From NCBI GenBank assembly GCA_041676645.1, contig JBAYRO010000001.1:48270-112269 (forward strand): a DNA stretch of 64,000 bases, read 5' to 3'. Below, piece by piece: positions 27,031 to 35,535 of this stretch. Every line of letters begins with the position of its first letter. Within the stretch, counting starts at the first letter, position 1. The translations under genes were made by a program, and so were the position numbers. Below the pieces are notes generated by a model, which searched no databases, was not told the DNA's origin, and saw only the letters and a program-made list of their open reading frames with translations. This DNA is from JAMLIN01 sp041676645. GTDB lineage: Bacteria; Pseudomonadota; Gammaproteobacteria; Burkholderiales; Burkholderiaceae_E.

Positions 27031-28020
27031 TTATTTGTTGTGGGTCATCGCGGCCTTGATCAGGTCCGCTCCGATGTCGCCCTCGAAACGCTGCCAGACC
27101 GGCTCCATGGCCTTGCGCCAGGCGGCGACGTCTTCCTTGGACAGCTCCTGGATCTTCGCCCGGCCGGCTTCCTCGATGCGCTTGCGGTCGCGCTCGTTGA
27201 GCTCGTTGGCGAGATTGTTCGCATGCTCGGTCGCTTCGGCCATTGCCTTGGTCAGGCCCTCGCGGATGTCGGCCGGCAGGCCTTCCCACCACTTGGAGTT
27301 GGTGACGACCATGTAGTCGACCAGGCCGTGGTTGGTGACGGCGATGGTTTTCTGGACCTCGTGGAACTTCTGGGAATGGATGTTCGACCAGGTGTTCTCC
27401 TGGCCATCGACCACGCCGGTCTGCAGGGCCTGGTAGACCTCGGCGAAGGCCATCTTCTGCGGGTTGCCGCCGATCGCGCGGAACTGCGCCTCGAGCACGT
27501 CGGAGGACTGGATGCGGAACTTCAGGCCCTTGACGTGTTCCGGCCGGGTGAGTTCGTCCCGGTTGGTGGACAGCTGCTTCATGCCGTTGTGCCAGTAGGC
27601 CACGCCCTGCAGGCCGCGGTTCTGCATCTCGTCGAACAGGGCCTTGCCCTCGGCGCTTTGCTGGAAGCTGTCGACCGCGGCGATGTTGTCGAACAGGAAC
27701 GGCAGGTCGAAGATCTGGATCTTCTTGGTGTAGCGGTCGAACTTCGAGAGCGACGGGGCGATGAACTGGACATCGCCCAGCAGCAGCGCTTCCATTTCCT
27801 TGCCGTCGCCGAAGAGCTGGGAACTCGGGAACACCTGCACGTCGACCTTGCCGGGCAGGAGCCGCTCGGCGGCTTCCTTGAACTTGAGCGCGCCCTGGCC
27901 CTTGGGCGTGGATTCGGCGACGACGTGACTGAACTTGACGACGATCGGCGCCTGGGCGGCAGCCGGCATCGAGAACGCCAGCGCAGCCGCGCCGGCAAGG
28001 ATCCATCCGGTGAATTTCAT
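27031..28020 (-). CDS. dctP: TRAP transporter periplasmic substrate-binding protein DctP
   Basis: Periplasmic solute receptor of 329 residues with signal peptide MKFTGWILAGAAALAFSMPAAAQA. The DctP fold starts with IVVKFSHVVAESTPKGQGAL; LKFRIQSSDVLEAQFRAIG supplies the conserved Arg that binds the substrate carboxylate, and VVDGQENTWSNI is the family signature. An AGGAGG ribosome-binding site lies seven bases before ATG 28020. The sequence suggests a C4-dicarboxylate or similar carboxylate ligand of the DctP (not TAXI) type. Confidence 0.95.
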   Translation of the reverse strand: MKFTGWILAGAAALAFSMPAAAQAPIVVKFSHVVAESTPKGQGALKFKEAAERLLPGKVDVQVFPSSQLFGDGKEMEALLLGDVQFIAPSLSKFDRYTKKIQIFDLPFLFDNIAAVDSFQQSAEGKALFDEMQNRGLQGVAYWHNGMKQLSTNRDELTRPEHVKGLKFRIQSSDVLEAQFRAIGGNPQKMAFAEVYQALQTGVVDGQENTWSNIHSQKFHEVQKTIAVTNHGLVDYMVVTNSKWWEGLPADIREGLTKAMAEATEHANNLANELNERDRKRIEEAGRAKIQELSKEDVAAWRKAMEPVWQRFEGDIGADLIKAAMTHNK

Positions 28021-28154
28021 CTCGTATCCTCCTGGAATCTTCGAATGGTGGCCGATCCCCTCATGACGGACCACCCCGGGATTCCCCGGATATCGCGCCT
28101 GGCCACCCCCGGCCCGATGCCGGGTTCGCGGCACTATACGGCGGCACACTATCC

Positions 28155-28250
28155 TCAGGCAAGCCATGCCAGCAGCGGCAACCAGGGAAGAATGAGGGCG
28201 AGGACGATGCCGACCGCCCTGTCGGGATCGATCCGGTCGAGACGCTTCAT
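28155..28250 (-). CDS. Small predicted membrane peptide (31 residues) upstream of dctP
   Basis: ATG 28250 opens a 31-codon frame, starting MKRLDRIDPDRAVGIVLALI and ending LPWLPLLAWLA before TGA at 28155. A clean AGGAG lies seven bases before the ATG. The N-terminus is charged, and residues 12-31 form one hydrophobic segment with Pro and Trp. It lies 135 bases ahead of dctP on the same strand, in an otherwise empty 333-base gap. No known family is recognised. Strong ribosome-binding site, membrane-like composition and position support a real small gene, possibly linked to the TRAP system. Confidence 0.5.
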   Translation of the reverse strand: MKRLDRIDPDRAVGIVLALILPWLPLLAWLA

Positions 28251-28353
28251 GGCCGTGCTCCTGTGGAGAATCGCGCCAGCGGGATGCAGCGCTTGCCCTC
28301 AGGATGGCGCCCGTGGGGCTCACAGGCCGAGCCCCGCCGGCATCTCCCATGCT

Positions 28354-29940
28354 TCAGCCCGACGGCGCCTCCAGGCGGCGACGCAATTCCGCCTTGGCGA
28401 TCTTCTCGAGGGTCGCCCGCGGGAAGTCGTCCACCAGCAGGATCTCGCGCGGCCGCTTGAAGTCGGCGAGCGCCGCTTCGCAGGCGCCGCGGATCGCCTC
28501 GACAAGGGCGGCCCGCGCCTGCTCGCCAGCGGGCTCGACGCGCACGAAGGCCACCGGCACCTCGTCGAGCATGCGGTCGCGCTTCGCGACGACGGCGGTC
28601 TCGAGCACACCCGGCACCAGGGCGATGACGCGCTCGATCTCGGAAGCGGCGACATTCTCGCCGCCCACCTTGAGCATGTCCTTGGCGCGATCGGCGAAAT
28701 AGAGCCAGCCGTTCTCGCCGAGCCGGACCCGATCGCCGGTGATGAACCAGCCATCATCGTCGAAGGACTCGGCGGTCGCCTCCGGTCGGTTGAGATATTC
28801 GGCGAAGAGCGACAGGCCGCGCACCCCGCGCACGAGGAAGTCGCCGGTCTCGCCGGGCTCCGCGTCGCGACCATCGACCACGATGCGGACTTCGTATTCG
28901 GGTGCCGCCCTGCCCATCGAGAGGCTGGGATTGGGCAGGTGCGTCAGGCCCACCGTACCGTGGGTAATGGTCTCGGTCATGCCCCACCAGCCGATGGTCT
29001 TGACGCGGAACCGCGTATCGGTGGGCGGCTCCGAGACTCCGCTGCCCCACAGCCGGTAGTGATGCGAGGGCGGCACGTCGTGGGCGTCGAGCGCGCGGGC
29101 CGCGAAGGGCACGATGGAAGCCCAGGTGCAGCGCTCCTCGAGCGACACCGGCCAGAACCGACTGGCCGAGAAGCGCGGCGAGACCACCGCGGTGGCGCCG
29201 GCCCACATCGCGGCGAGCATGGAATACGCCTGCGCATTGGTGTGGAACAGCGGCAGGGTCACCATGTGGATGTCGTCGGCGCGCAGGTCCTGGTGGGTGG
29301 CGTTGATGCGGGCGCCCCACAGGGCATTGGCATGGGTCCAGAGCACGCCCTTGGGCCGCGATGTGGTGCCGGAGGTGTACTGGACCGAGAATGGCGCCAT
29401 CGGGTCGTGCGCGCGCGCCGGCAGGCCCGATGGATCGGCATCGATCGCATCGAAGGATTCGCTCGCCGCCGGCGCGCCGGCGGCCGGCGCGATGCCGTTG
29501 TCGGTGGCGGTGATCGCCAGCCAGCGCAGCCGCGGGCAGGCGGCACCGACGACACCCGCCAGGCGCGGCTGGGTGATGCCGGCGACCACCGCGGCATCGT
29601 CGGCATAGTAGGCCAGCTCGTCGACGCTCGAGCGCGCGTTGGTGGTGACGGCGACCGCACCGAGCCAGGCGCAGCCGAACCAGGCGAAGATCGCCTCGGG
29701 GCAGTTGTCCAGGTGGACCAGCACCCGGTCGCCGGCGACCACGCCGCGGGCATGCAGGCCGGCGGCGAAGCGCGCCACCCGCTGCGCGAATTCGCGATAG
29801 GTCCAGGCCTGGCGCGGCCCCTCGAAAGGCCGCCACACCAGGTAGGGATGGTCGGCCCGCAGGCGCGCCTGCACTTCGATGAGGCTGCGGATGTCCTCGC
29901 CGGCGAAGGGCTGGAACGAGGCGGACGCGAATCTGCGCAT
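28354..29940 (-). CDS. AMP-dependent acyl-CoA synthetase/ligase
   Basis: Activates a carboxylic acid to its CoA ester through an acyl-AMP. 528 residues. The P-loop-like motif is VQYTSGTTSRPKGVLWTHAN, the A5-type motif is WWGMTETITHG, the ribose-binding Asp lies in DDGWFITGDRVRLGENGWLYF, and the hinge/A8-A10 region is DRAKDMLKVGGENVAASEIE with the catalytic Lys in FPRATLEKIAKAELRRRL. Closest in style to crotonobetaine/medium-chain ligases (CaiC-like), which is tentative. The next gene upstream on the same strand, an enoyl-CoA hydratase, ends 24 bases before its start. Confidence 0.92.
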   Translation of the reverse strand: MRRFASASFQPFAGEDIRSLIEVQARLRADHPYLVWRPFEGPRQAWTYREFAQRVARFAAGLHARGVVAGDRVLVHLDNCPEAIFAWFGCAWLGAVAVTTNARSSVDELAYYADDAAVVAGITQPRLAGVVGAACPRLRWLAITATDNGIAPAAGAPAASESFDAIDADPSGLPARAHDPMAPFSVQYTSGTTSRPKGVLWTHANALWGARINATHQDLRADDIHMVTLPLFHTNAQAYSMLAAMWAGATAVVSPRFSASRFWPVSLEERCTWASIVPFAARALDAHDVPPSHHYRLWGSGVSEPPTDTRFRVKTIGWWGMTETITHGTVGLTHLPNPSLSMGRAAPEYEVRIVVDGRDAEPGETGDFLVRGVRGLSLFAEYLNRPEATAESFDDDGWFITGDRVRLGENGWLYFADRAKDMLKVGGENVAASEIERVIALVPGVLETAVVAKRDRMLDEVPVAFVRVEPAGEQARAALVEAIRGACEAALADFKRPREILLVDDFPRATLEKIAKAELRRRLEAPSG

Positions 29941-29964
29941 GCTTGCTCCGGAAATGGCCAGGCG

Positions 29965-30756
29965 TCAGCGCCCGGTGAAGACGGGCGCGCGCTTGTTCAT
30001 GAAGGCGTCGGCCGCCTCGCGATGGTCCTCGGTCTGGGAGCAGCGGACATGGCGCAACGCCTCGGCGTCGAGCGAAGCGGCCAGCGACCCACCGATCGCG
30101 TCGTTCATGTTGCGCTTGATGTAGGACAGCGTGATCCGGGGGCCGCTGGCGAGCTGGCGCGCCATCTCGTCGGCGCGCGCATGCACGGCGTCGTCATCGG
30201 CAAGCTCGGTCACCAGGCCGATGTCGTGCGCCTTCGCCGCATCGAGGATCGGCGAGAACAGGTACAGCTCGCGCGCCCTGGCTGCCCCCACGAGCTGGGT
30301 CAGGAACCAGGTGCCGCCGAAGTCGCCCGACAAGCCCACCTTCGCGAAGGCGGTGGTGAGCTTGGCCGAACGCCCCGCCACTCGGAAGTCGCAGGCCATC
30401 GCGATCGACAGGCCGGCGCCGGCGGCCGCGCCGGTGATCGCCGCGATCGACGGCTTGCCGGACTGGTGCAGCAGGCGCGAAACCTCCATGCGCGCGCGCA
30501 ACGCATCGACCCGCGTCTCGAAGCCGGCATCGCGCCCGGTGCCTTCGGCCATCGCCTTCACGTCGCCGCCGACGCAGAAATAGCCGCCGGCGCCGCGCAG
30601 GACGATGGCGCCGACCGCATCATTGGCCGAGGCCCGCGCCACCGCCTCGACCAGCGCGGTGAGCAGCTCGGGGCTGAGCGCATTGCGACGCTCGACGCGG
30701 TTCATCGTCAGGGTGCAGACACCGTTCTCGACGGTTTCGATCAGGACTTCCGACAT
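29965..30756 (-). CDS. Enoyl-CoA hydratase-related protein
   Basis: Crotonase-fold protein of 263 residues. LTMNRVERRNALSPELLTAL begins the fold, GAGGYFCVGGDVKAMAEG is the oxyanion-hole loop, and AAAGAGLSIAMACDFRVAGRSAKLTTAFAKVGLSGDFGGTW is the second active-site region, quoted here by its key residues G141, S145, D150 and G168 (approximate). The carboxylate residues of true hydratases are not obvious, so it could be an isomerase or other crotonase. ATG 30756 is preferred; a very long open frame upstream is noncoding. Likely co-transcribed with the acyl-CoA ligase. Confidence 0.86.
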   Translation of the reverse strand: MSEVLIETVENGVCTLTMNRVERRNALSPELLTALVEAVARASANDAVGAIVLRGAGGYFCVGGDVKAMAEGTGRDAGFETRVDALRARMEVSRLLHQSGKPSIAAITGAAAGAGLSIAMACDFRVAGRSAKLTTAFAKVGLSGDFGGTWFLTQLVGAARARELYLFSPILDAAKAHDIGLVTELADDDAVHARADEMARQLASGPRITLSYIKRNMNDAIGGSLAASLDAEALRHVRCSQTEDHREAADAFMNKRAPVFTGR

Positions 30757-30975
30757 GAGTGCTGTCTCCGCTGCTTTGTCGTTGTGCATGGGCATGCGCC
30801 ACGCATGGCCCTTGCATGGATTCTCGTGACGCAGCCATCCCCCGTCAACAAGAGGCCATCGCCAGACCGCCGGCGGGGCTTGCTGCAATAATCGAGCGAT
30901 CCGTCCCGGGCCGTGCGCGATGGCACCGGGCGGGAATTCATGGCCTCGGCCAGCGGACCAGGACAGGAGATCGCA

Positions 30976-31980
30976 GTGGACAGACCGAACGTGGTCGTGC
31001 TCGCCCTTGGCGGAACGATCGCCATGAGCCCCGGCGCCGGGGACGGGGTGGTGCCCACCCTCGATGCGGATTCGCTGGTGGCGGCGGTGCCGCAGCTGGC
31101 CGCGATCGCCCGGGTGGAGGCGCGATCCTTTCGCCAGTTGCCGGGCGCGCACCTGCTGTTCGACGATCTCGAGGAACTCGCCGGGGCGATCCACGAACTG
31201 TCCGCCCAGGGCTGCCGGGGCGTGGTCGTGACCCAGGGCACCGACACGATCGAGGAAAGCGCCTTCGCGCTCGACCGGCTCCTCGATATCGAAATGCCCG
31301 TGATCGTCACCGGCGCCATGCGCAATCCCTCGCTCGCCGGGGCGGACGGCCCGGCCAACCTGCTGGCGGCGGTCCAGGTCGCGATCAGCGACGAGGCGCG
31401 CAGCCAGGGTTGCCTCGTGGTCATGAACGACGAGGTGCACGCCGCGCGGTTCGTGCGCAAGCTGCACACCACCAGCCCGGCGGCCTTCGGCTCGCCGCTG
31501 GCCGGCCCGCTGGGCTGGGTCAGCGAAGGCCGGCCCCGCTTCGGCACCAGGCTGCCCAGGATCGCGGCGATCCCGCCCGCTCCGACGCGTGAAGCGCGCG
31601 TCGGCCTGGTCACCATCGCGCTGGGCGACGACGGTGCGCACATCCGGGCGCTGCTCGAACTCGGCGTCGACGGACTGGTGGTGGCCGCGACCGGCGGCGG
31701 GCATGTCCGCCCCGAAGTCGCCGACATCCTCGAGGCAGCGGCCGGCCGCATTCCGGTGGTGCTTGCGTCGCGCACCGGCGCCGGCGAGACCCTCGAGCGG
31801 ACCTACGGCTTTCCGGGCAGCGAGATCGACCTCCTGCGACGCGGACTGATCCGCGCCGGCTGGCTCGACGGGCTCAAGGCCCGGATACTGCTCACCCTGC
31901 TGCTGCGGCGCGCGATCGCCACGTCCGACGCGGTCGCCAGGGCATTCGAAGCCTGGGACGGCGGTACCCTGGGACACTGA
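30976..31980 (+). CDS. L-asparaginase family amidohydrolase
   Basis: Type I/II bacterial asparaginase fold, 334 residues. The first catalytic Thr is in LALGGTIAMSPG (about residue 14) and the second in VVVTQGTDTIEESAF (Thr-Asp about 89-90). VMNDEVHAARFVRKLHT carries the conserved Lys. GTG 30976 is chosen because AGGAGA lies six bases upstream; an in-frame ATG at 30940 would add 12 residues. There is no signal peptide, so it is probably cytosolic. A weak extended -10 (TGCAATAAT, 30884-30892) lies upstream. It could act on asparagine or another amide. Confidence 0.88.
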   Translation: MDRPNVVVLALGGTIAMSPGAGDGVVPTLDADSLVAAVPQLAAIARVEARSFRQLPGAHLLFDDLEELAGAIHELSAQGCRGVVVTQGTDTIEESAFALDRLLDIEMPVIVTGAMRNPSLAGADGPANLLAAVQVAISDEARSQGCLVVMNDEVHAARFVRKLHTTSPAAFGSPLAGPLGWVSEGRPRFGTRLPRIAAIPPAPTREARVGLVTIALGDDGAHIRALLELGVDGLVVAATGGGHVRPEVADILEAAAGRIPVVLASRTGAGETLERTYGFPGSEIDLLRRGLIRAGWLDGLKARILLTLLLRRAIATSDAVARAFEAWDGGTLGH

Positions 31981-31988
31981 GGCATGGC

Positions 31989-32498
31989 TCAGCGCAGGGC
32001 GAACTCCCGGCGGCGCAACACCAGGTAGGCATCCCAGTCGGGATCGAACTCCGTCAGCAGGCGGACGGGCCAGTCGGGCGAGTCGTCGGCCAGCCGGTTG
32101 AAGGCGCTCGCAAGCGCCGGCGGATCGCCGGTGTAGTAGAGCCATTCATGCTGCAGGCCGCCGGTCATGGCCGCGACGAGCATGCCGATGCCGGGGCGCT
32201 CGATGCCCTCCTCCAGCAGGGCTTCGGCCTGGACCAGTCGCAGGGCGTCGAGCGTCGAGGGCAGGAGCCGTTCGCTGCCCTCCTCGCCATAGCGCCAGAC
32301 GATCGCGACCAGGTGGGAGTGCGCCGCGCGCTCGGCCCGCGGGGGCATTTCGGTCAGGAGCCGGACGCGGGTCTCGATGCCGGCCAGCAGGCGGGTCGAC
32401 TCGGTCCAGCGGCCGCTGTCCGCGCTCGCCGGGGCGGGCCAAGCCATCGACAGCGCCACGGCCCATGCCGCGAGCAGACGCGTACCGCATGCCGGCAT
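31989..32498 (-). CDS. Secreted protein of unknown function
   Basis: 169 residues with a clear signal peptide (MPACGTRLLAAWAVALSMAWPAPASA). The mature part is mostly helical by eye and contains RVRLLTEMPPRAERAAHSHLVAIVWRYG, partly repeated in WPVRLLTEFDPDWDAYLVLRRREFAL; key shared residues are the VRLLTE blocks. HEWLYYTGDPPALASAFNRL resembles no domain I can name. It is convergent with the asparaginase gene, only eight bases apart, with no terminator between them. Codon use is normal for the region. Confidence 0.65.
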   Translation of the reverse strand: MPACGTRLLAAWAVALSMAWPAPASADSGRWTESTRLLAGIETRVRLLTEMPPRAERAAHSHLVAIVWRYGEEGSERLLPSTLDALRLVQAEALLEEGIERPGIGMLVAAMTGGLQHEWLYYTGDPPALASAFNRLADDSPDWPVRLLTEFDPDWDAYLVLRRREFALR

Positions 32499-32625
32499 TG
32501 GTTTCCTCCCTGGCGATCCGGCCCTGGGCGGCCGCTCGCGGACACACGCCCCATGCGCATGCCCGCGATCCCGGAGAATACGCAGCCGGGCGGCGAGCGC
32601 TGAGGAACTATCTCACGCTCGTTCT

Positions 32626-33276
32626 TCAGTTGCCGGAGTGGGTCGACCCGGCATCGACGCCGGTGACCGGCTTGCGGACCGTGCCGACGGCCGGTCGGGA
32701 CCAACGCCGCTGCTGGCGCCGGCGCCGCCATTGCAGCGAAGTCCGCAGGCGCCACGACAAGGCGACGATGAAGTAGCCGAGCACGCTGCCGACGACGGCG
32801 AAGATCACCAGCCCGAGCACCAGCGGCTTGCCGGCGGCCAGGACCTTGTCGAACCACACCGCGACCCAGGCCACGATACCGGACTGGGCGACCGGTGCGA
32901 TGACATCGACGCCGCGATCGGCAACCACCTGCGGCACCTCGACGGTGACTTCATGGCCGAGCAGGAAGGCGCCGACCTGGTAGGCCAGGTAGTAGATCGG
33001 GGCGAAGGTGAGCGGATTGGTGACCAGGGTGCTGGTGATCGCCGCCGGCAGGTTGGCTCGCAGCCAGACCCCGGCGACGACCGACAGCGGGATCTGCGCC
33101 ACCGGCGCCAGCAGGCCGAAGAACACGCCGATCGCCAGGCCGAGCGCGATGCCGCGCCGGTTCACATGCCACAGCCGCGGATGCGTCAGGCGGGGCCCGA
33201 GCCAGCGCAGCCAGCGGCTACGCTCGATCTCCTCGCGATCGGGCAGGCGCCGCGCGATCCATTGGGGCATGCGCAC
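32626..33276 (-). CDS. DUF2062 domain membrane protein
   Basis: 216 residues. After a basic N-terminus (RLPDREEIERSRWLRWLGP), the DUF2062 core reads NRRGIALGLAIGVFFGLLAP, then VTNPLTFAPIYYLAYQVGAFLLG, with two or three membrane helices and a final helix GLVIFAVVGSVLGYFIVAL. The Arg-rich C-terminus is probably cytoplasmic. The biochemical role of this family is unknown. It lies 12 bases downstream of the VOC gene and is likely in one transcript with it. Confidence 0.88.
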   Translation of the reverse strand: MRMPQWIARRLPDREEIERSRWLRWLGPRLTHPRLWHVNRRGIALGLAIGVFFGLLAPVAQIPLSVVAGVWLRANLPAAITSTLVTNPLTFAPIYYLAYQVGAFLLGHEVTVEVPQVVADRGVDVIAPVAQSGIVAWVAVWFDKVLAAGKPLVLGLVIFAVVGSVLGYFIVALSWRLRTSLQWRRRRQQRRWSRPAVGTVRKPVTGVDAGSTHSGN

Positions 33277-33288
33277 CGGATCTGCTCT

Positions 33289-33711
33289 TCAGCGGGCGAA
33301 AAGCTGGTCGAGGTTCTCGAAGCCCTTGAACTCCAGCGCATTGCCGGACGGGTCGAGGAAGAACATCGTGCCCTGTTCGCCGGGCTGGCCTTCGAAACGG
33401 ATATGCGGCTCGATGACGAAATCGATCCTGGCGGTGCGCAGCAGCTCGGCGAGCATGCGCCAGTCGGCCATCGACAGCACCACCCCGAAGTGCGGCACGG
33501 GAACGGAATCGCCATCGACCGGGTTGTGCCCGACGACCGCCGGCGCAGCGCCGTCGACCCGGTGGGCGACGATCTGGTGGCCGTACAGGTTGAAATCGAC
33601 CCAGTCGGTATCACTGCGACCCTCGGGGCAACCCAGGACGCCGCCATAGAAGGCACGGGCTTCCTCGATGTCCCGGACGGGAAAGGCGATATGGAAAGGC
33701 CTGAGACTCAT
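33289..33711 (-). CDS. VOC (glyoxalase/dioxygenase) family protein
   Basis: Vicinal-oxygen-chelate fold of 140 residues. MSLRPFHIAFPVRDIEEARAFYGGVLGC opens the first module with a metal-ligand His, VPHFGVVLSM gives the second, and MFFLDPSGNALEFKGFEN gives the C-terminal Glu ligand. A close match to the single-domain VOC proteins common in beta- and gammaproteobacteria. ATG 33711 is preferred; an ATG eight codons earlier is possible. Divergent from the helicase gene. Confidence 0.88.
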   Translation of the reverse strand: MSLRPFHIAFPVRDIEEARAFYGGVLGCPEGRSDTDWVDFNLYGHQIVAHRVDGAAPAVVGHNPVDGDSVPVPHFGVVLSMADWRMLAELLRTARIDFVIEPHIRFEGQPGEQGTMFFLDPSGNALEFKGFENLDQLFAR

Positions 33712-34023
33712 GCTGAAACGACACGCTCGAACCATGTTTCGACGGCAGGCAGTGTACCGTTCCGCACCGATACCGGGGGAGCCGACGGGGGTTTTCCGCC
33801 ATGGGGCATCGGACAGGGCGGGTCGTCGATCGATTCGATGGCCGCCGGCCGACATCTGCTATAATGTCGGGTTCGGGCGTGTTGCAACCAATCCTTCCTG
33901 CCCGATTCCCCTGTCCTCCTTTTCCGAACTGGTCCCGCGATTGGTGTCCCGGCAATCGAGCCGCGTGTTGTCCGCGCCAGCCGATTTTCGCGGATGGGCC
34001 CGTCGCGGAGCACTTCCCAACTC
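33712..34023 (+). other. Divergent upstream region and long leader of the DEAD-box gene
   Basis: 312 bases without a gene. It holds an extended -10 promoter (33857-33865) and, downstream of it, a leader of about 150 bases rich in C and T runs before the helicase ATG. I see no riboswitch fold that I can name. GTTGCAAC (33880-33887) is a small palindrome in the leader. Long leaders are common on RhlE/CsdA-type helicase mRNAs, so control at the RNA level is possible. Confidence 0.45.
33857..33865 (+). promoter_or_regulatory. Extended -10 promoter of the DEAD-box helicase gene
   Basis: TGCTATAAT is a perfect TGn plus TATAAT. It gives a predicted start near 33872, leaving a ~150-base untranslated leader. 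The -35 region is poor, as expected for an extended -10. Confidence 0.65.
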
Positions 34024-35394
34024 ATGGATTCCCAGATCGATTTCGCCAGCCTGAAGCTGGCGCAGCCCCTGTTGCGCGCAATCGTCGACTCCGGCTACAC
34101 CGAGCCGACCCCGATCCAGCGCCAGGCCATTCCCCATGTACTGCAGGGGCGCGACCTGCTCGCCGCCGCCCAGACCGGCACCGGCAAGACCGCCGGCTTC
34201 ACCCTGCCGATCCTGCACATGCTCGCGGCCTCGGGCCGGGCGAGCAAGCCGGGCCGACCCCGCTGCCTGATCCTGACGCCCACGCGCGAGCTGGCAGCGC
34301 AGGTCGAGGACTCGGTGCGTACCTACGGCAAGTACCTGCCGCTGCGCTCGATGGTCATGTTCGGCGGCGTGAACATCAATCCGCAGTTCACCGCCCTGCG
34401 CTCGCCGGTGGACATCCTCGTCGCCACCCCGGGCCGCCTGCTCGACCATGTCGGCCAGCGCAGCGTCGATCTCTCGGGCGTCGAGATCCTGGTGCTCGAC
34501 GAAGCCGACCGGATGCTCGACATGGGCTTCATCCGCGACATCCGCAAGGTGCTCGCGCTGCTGCCGCCCAAGCGCCAGAACCTGCTGTTCTCGGCCACCT
34601 TCTCGGACGAGATCCGGCGGCTGGCCGGCGACCTGCTGCACGATCCGGCGAACGTCGAGGTCGCCCGCCGCAATGCCCCGGCCGAGATCGTCGAGCAGTC
34701 GGTCCATCTCGTCGACCGCTCGAAGAAGCGCGCCCTGCTCTCGCACCTGATCAGCTCGCAGCGCTGGACCCAGGTGCTCGTCTTCACCCGCACCAAGCAT
34801 GGCGCGAACCGGCTCGCCGAGCAGCTCGGCCGCGACGGCATCGAGGCCATGGCGATCCACGGCAACAAGAGCCAGGGCGCCCGCACCCGGGCGCTGGGCG
34901 CCTTCCGTGACGGCAGCCTGCCGGTGCTGGTCGCCACCGACATCGCGGCGCGCGGCCTCGACATCGACCAGCTGCCGCATGTCGTCAACTACGAGCTGCC
35001 CAACGTCGCCGAGGACTATGTCCACCGGATCGGTCGCACCGGCCGCGCCGGCAGCCCCGGCTCGGCCATCACCCTGGTGGAACCCGAGGAGCGCAAGCTG
35101 CTCGCCGGCGTCGAGCGCCTGCTCGGGCGGCCGATCCCGCAGGTCGAGATTCCCGGCCACACCGGCTGGTCGGGCAAGCCCGAGACCGAGCCCGAGCATC
35201 CCGGCGAAGCCCGGGCGCGCACCGGCCAGCGGCCTCCGCGCTCCGGTGGCGCGTCGCGCGGCGCCAAGCCCGGGCGTCCCGGTCCGGGCGCCAGCCGCGG
35301 CCACGGCCGAGGCCCTGCGCCGGCGCGCCAGGACGGCCGTGGGGACGGAAACCGCAATCGCGAGCTACAGCGCAACCGCGGCGCCCGCGGCTGA
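34024..35394 (+). CDS. rhlE: DEAD-box RNA helicase (RhlE type)
   Basis: ATP-dependent RNA helicase, 456 residues from ATG 34024 (an ATG ten codons earlier is possible). The Q motif YTEPTPIQRQAIP is followed by motif I AAQTGTGKTAGF, TPTRELAAQ, TPGRLLDH, motif II VLDEADRMLDMGF, motif III SATFSDE, motif V TDIAARGLDID and motif VI HRIGRTGRAG. The C-terminal ~75 residues form an Arg/Gly/Pro-rich basic tail, likely for RNA binding. RhlE-type proteins act in ribosome assembly and RNA decay. The stop codon is followed immediately by a palindromic element. Confidence 0.93.
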   Translation: MDSQIDFASLKLAQPLLRAIVDSGYTEPTPIQRQAIPHVLQGRDLLAAAQTGTGKTAGFTLPILHMLAASGRASKPGRPRCLILTPTRELAAQVEDSVRTYGKYLPLRSMVMFGGVNINPQFTALRSPVDILVATPGRLLDHVGQRSVDLSGVEILVLDEADRMLDMGFIRDIRKVLALLPPKRQNLLFSATFSDEIRRLAGDLLHDPANVEVARRNAPAEIVEQSVHLVDRSKKRALLSHLISSQRWTQVLVFTRTKHGANRLAEQLGRDGIEAMAIHGNKSQGARTRALGAFRDGSLPVLVATDIAARGLDIDQLPHVVNYELPNVAEDYVHRIGRTGRAGSPGSAITLVEPEERKLLAGVERLLGRPIPQVEIPGHTGWSGKPETEPEHPGEARARTGQRPPRSGGASRGAKPGRPGPGASRGHGRGPAPARQDGRGDGNRNRELQRNRGARG

Positions 35395-35497
35395 CGCGGT
35401 TGCGCCGGCGGGCGCATGACCGCGTTGGGGCGCCTTGCCGTACAAGCGTACTGTCCACGGCGCCCCGCCTTGTCCTGCGCCCGCCGGCGCAACCGCG
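35395..35497 (+). repeat. Palindromic 3'-end element, copy 1 (full length)
   Basis: Outer arms 35395-35416 and 35476-35497 are a perfect 22-bp inverted repeat. Inside, GGGGCGCC (35427-35434) and GGCGCCCC (35459-35466) form a second stem, with two GTAC tetramers in the middle. The left arm starts on the base after the helicase TGA. The core is shared with copy 2 (28 identical bases, 35412-35439) and, in reverse orientation, with copy 3. There is no T-run, so it is not a standard terminator. Confidence 0.85.
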
Positions 35498-35535
35498 CTG
35501 CGTTGGGTCGACCGGGCCAGCTACACTCGGGGTCA

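Noticed and set aside
27040..30891. A 1283-codon open frame on the plus strand
   Set aside because: It lies antisense to dctP, the acyl-CoA ligase and the hydratase, has no domain, and is the usual long shadow frame of G+C-rich genes.
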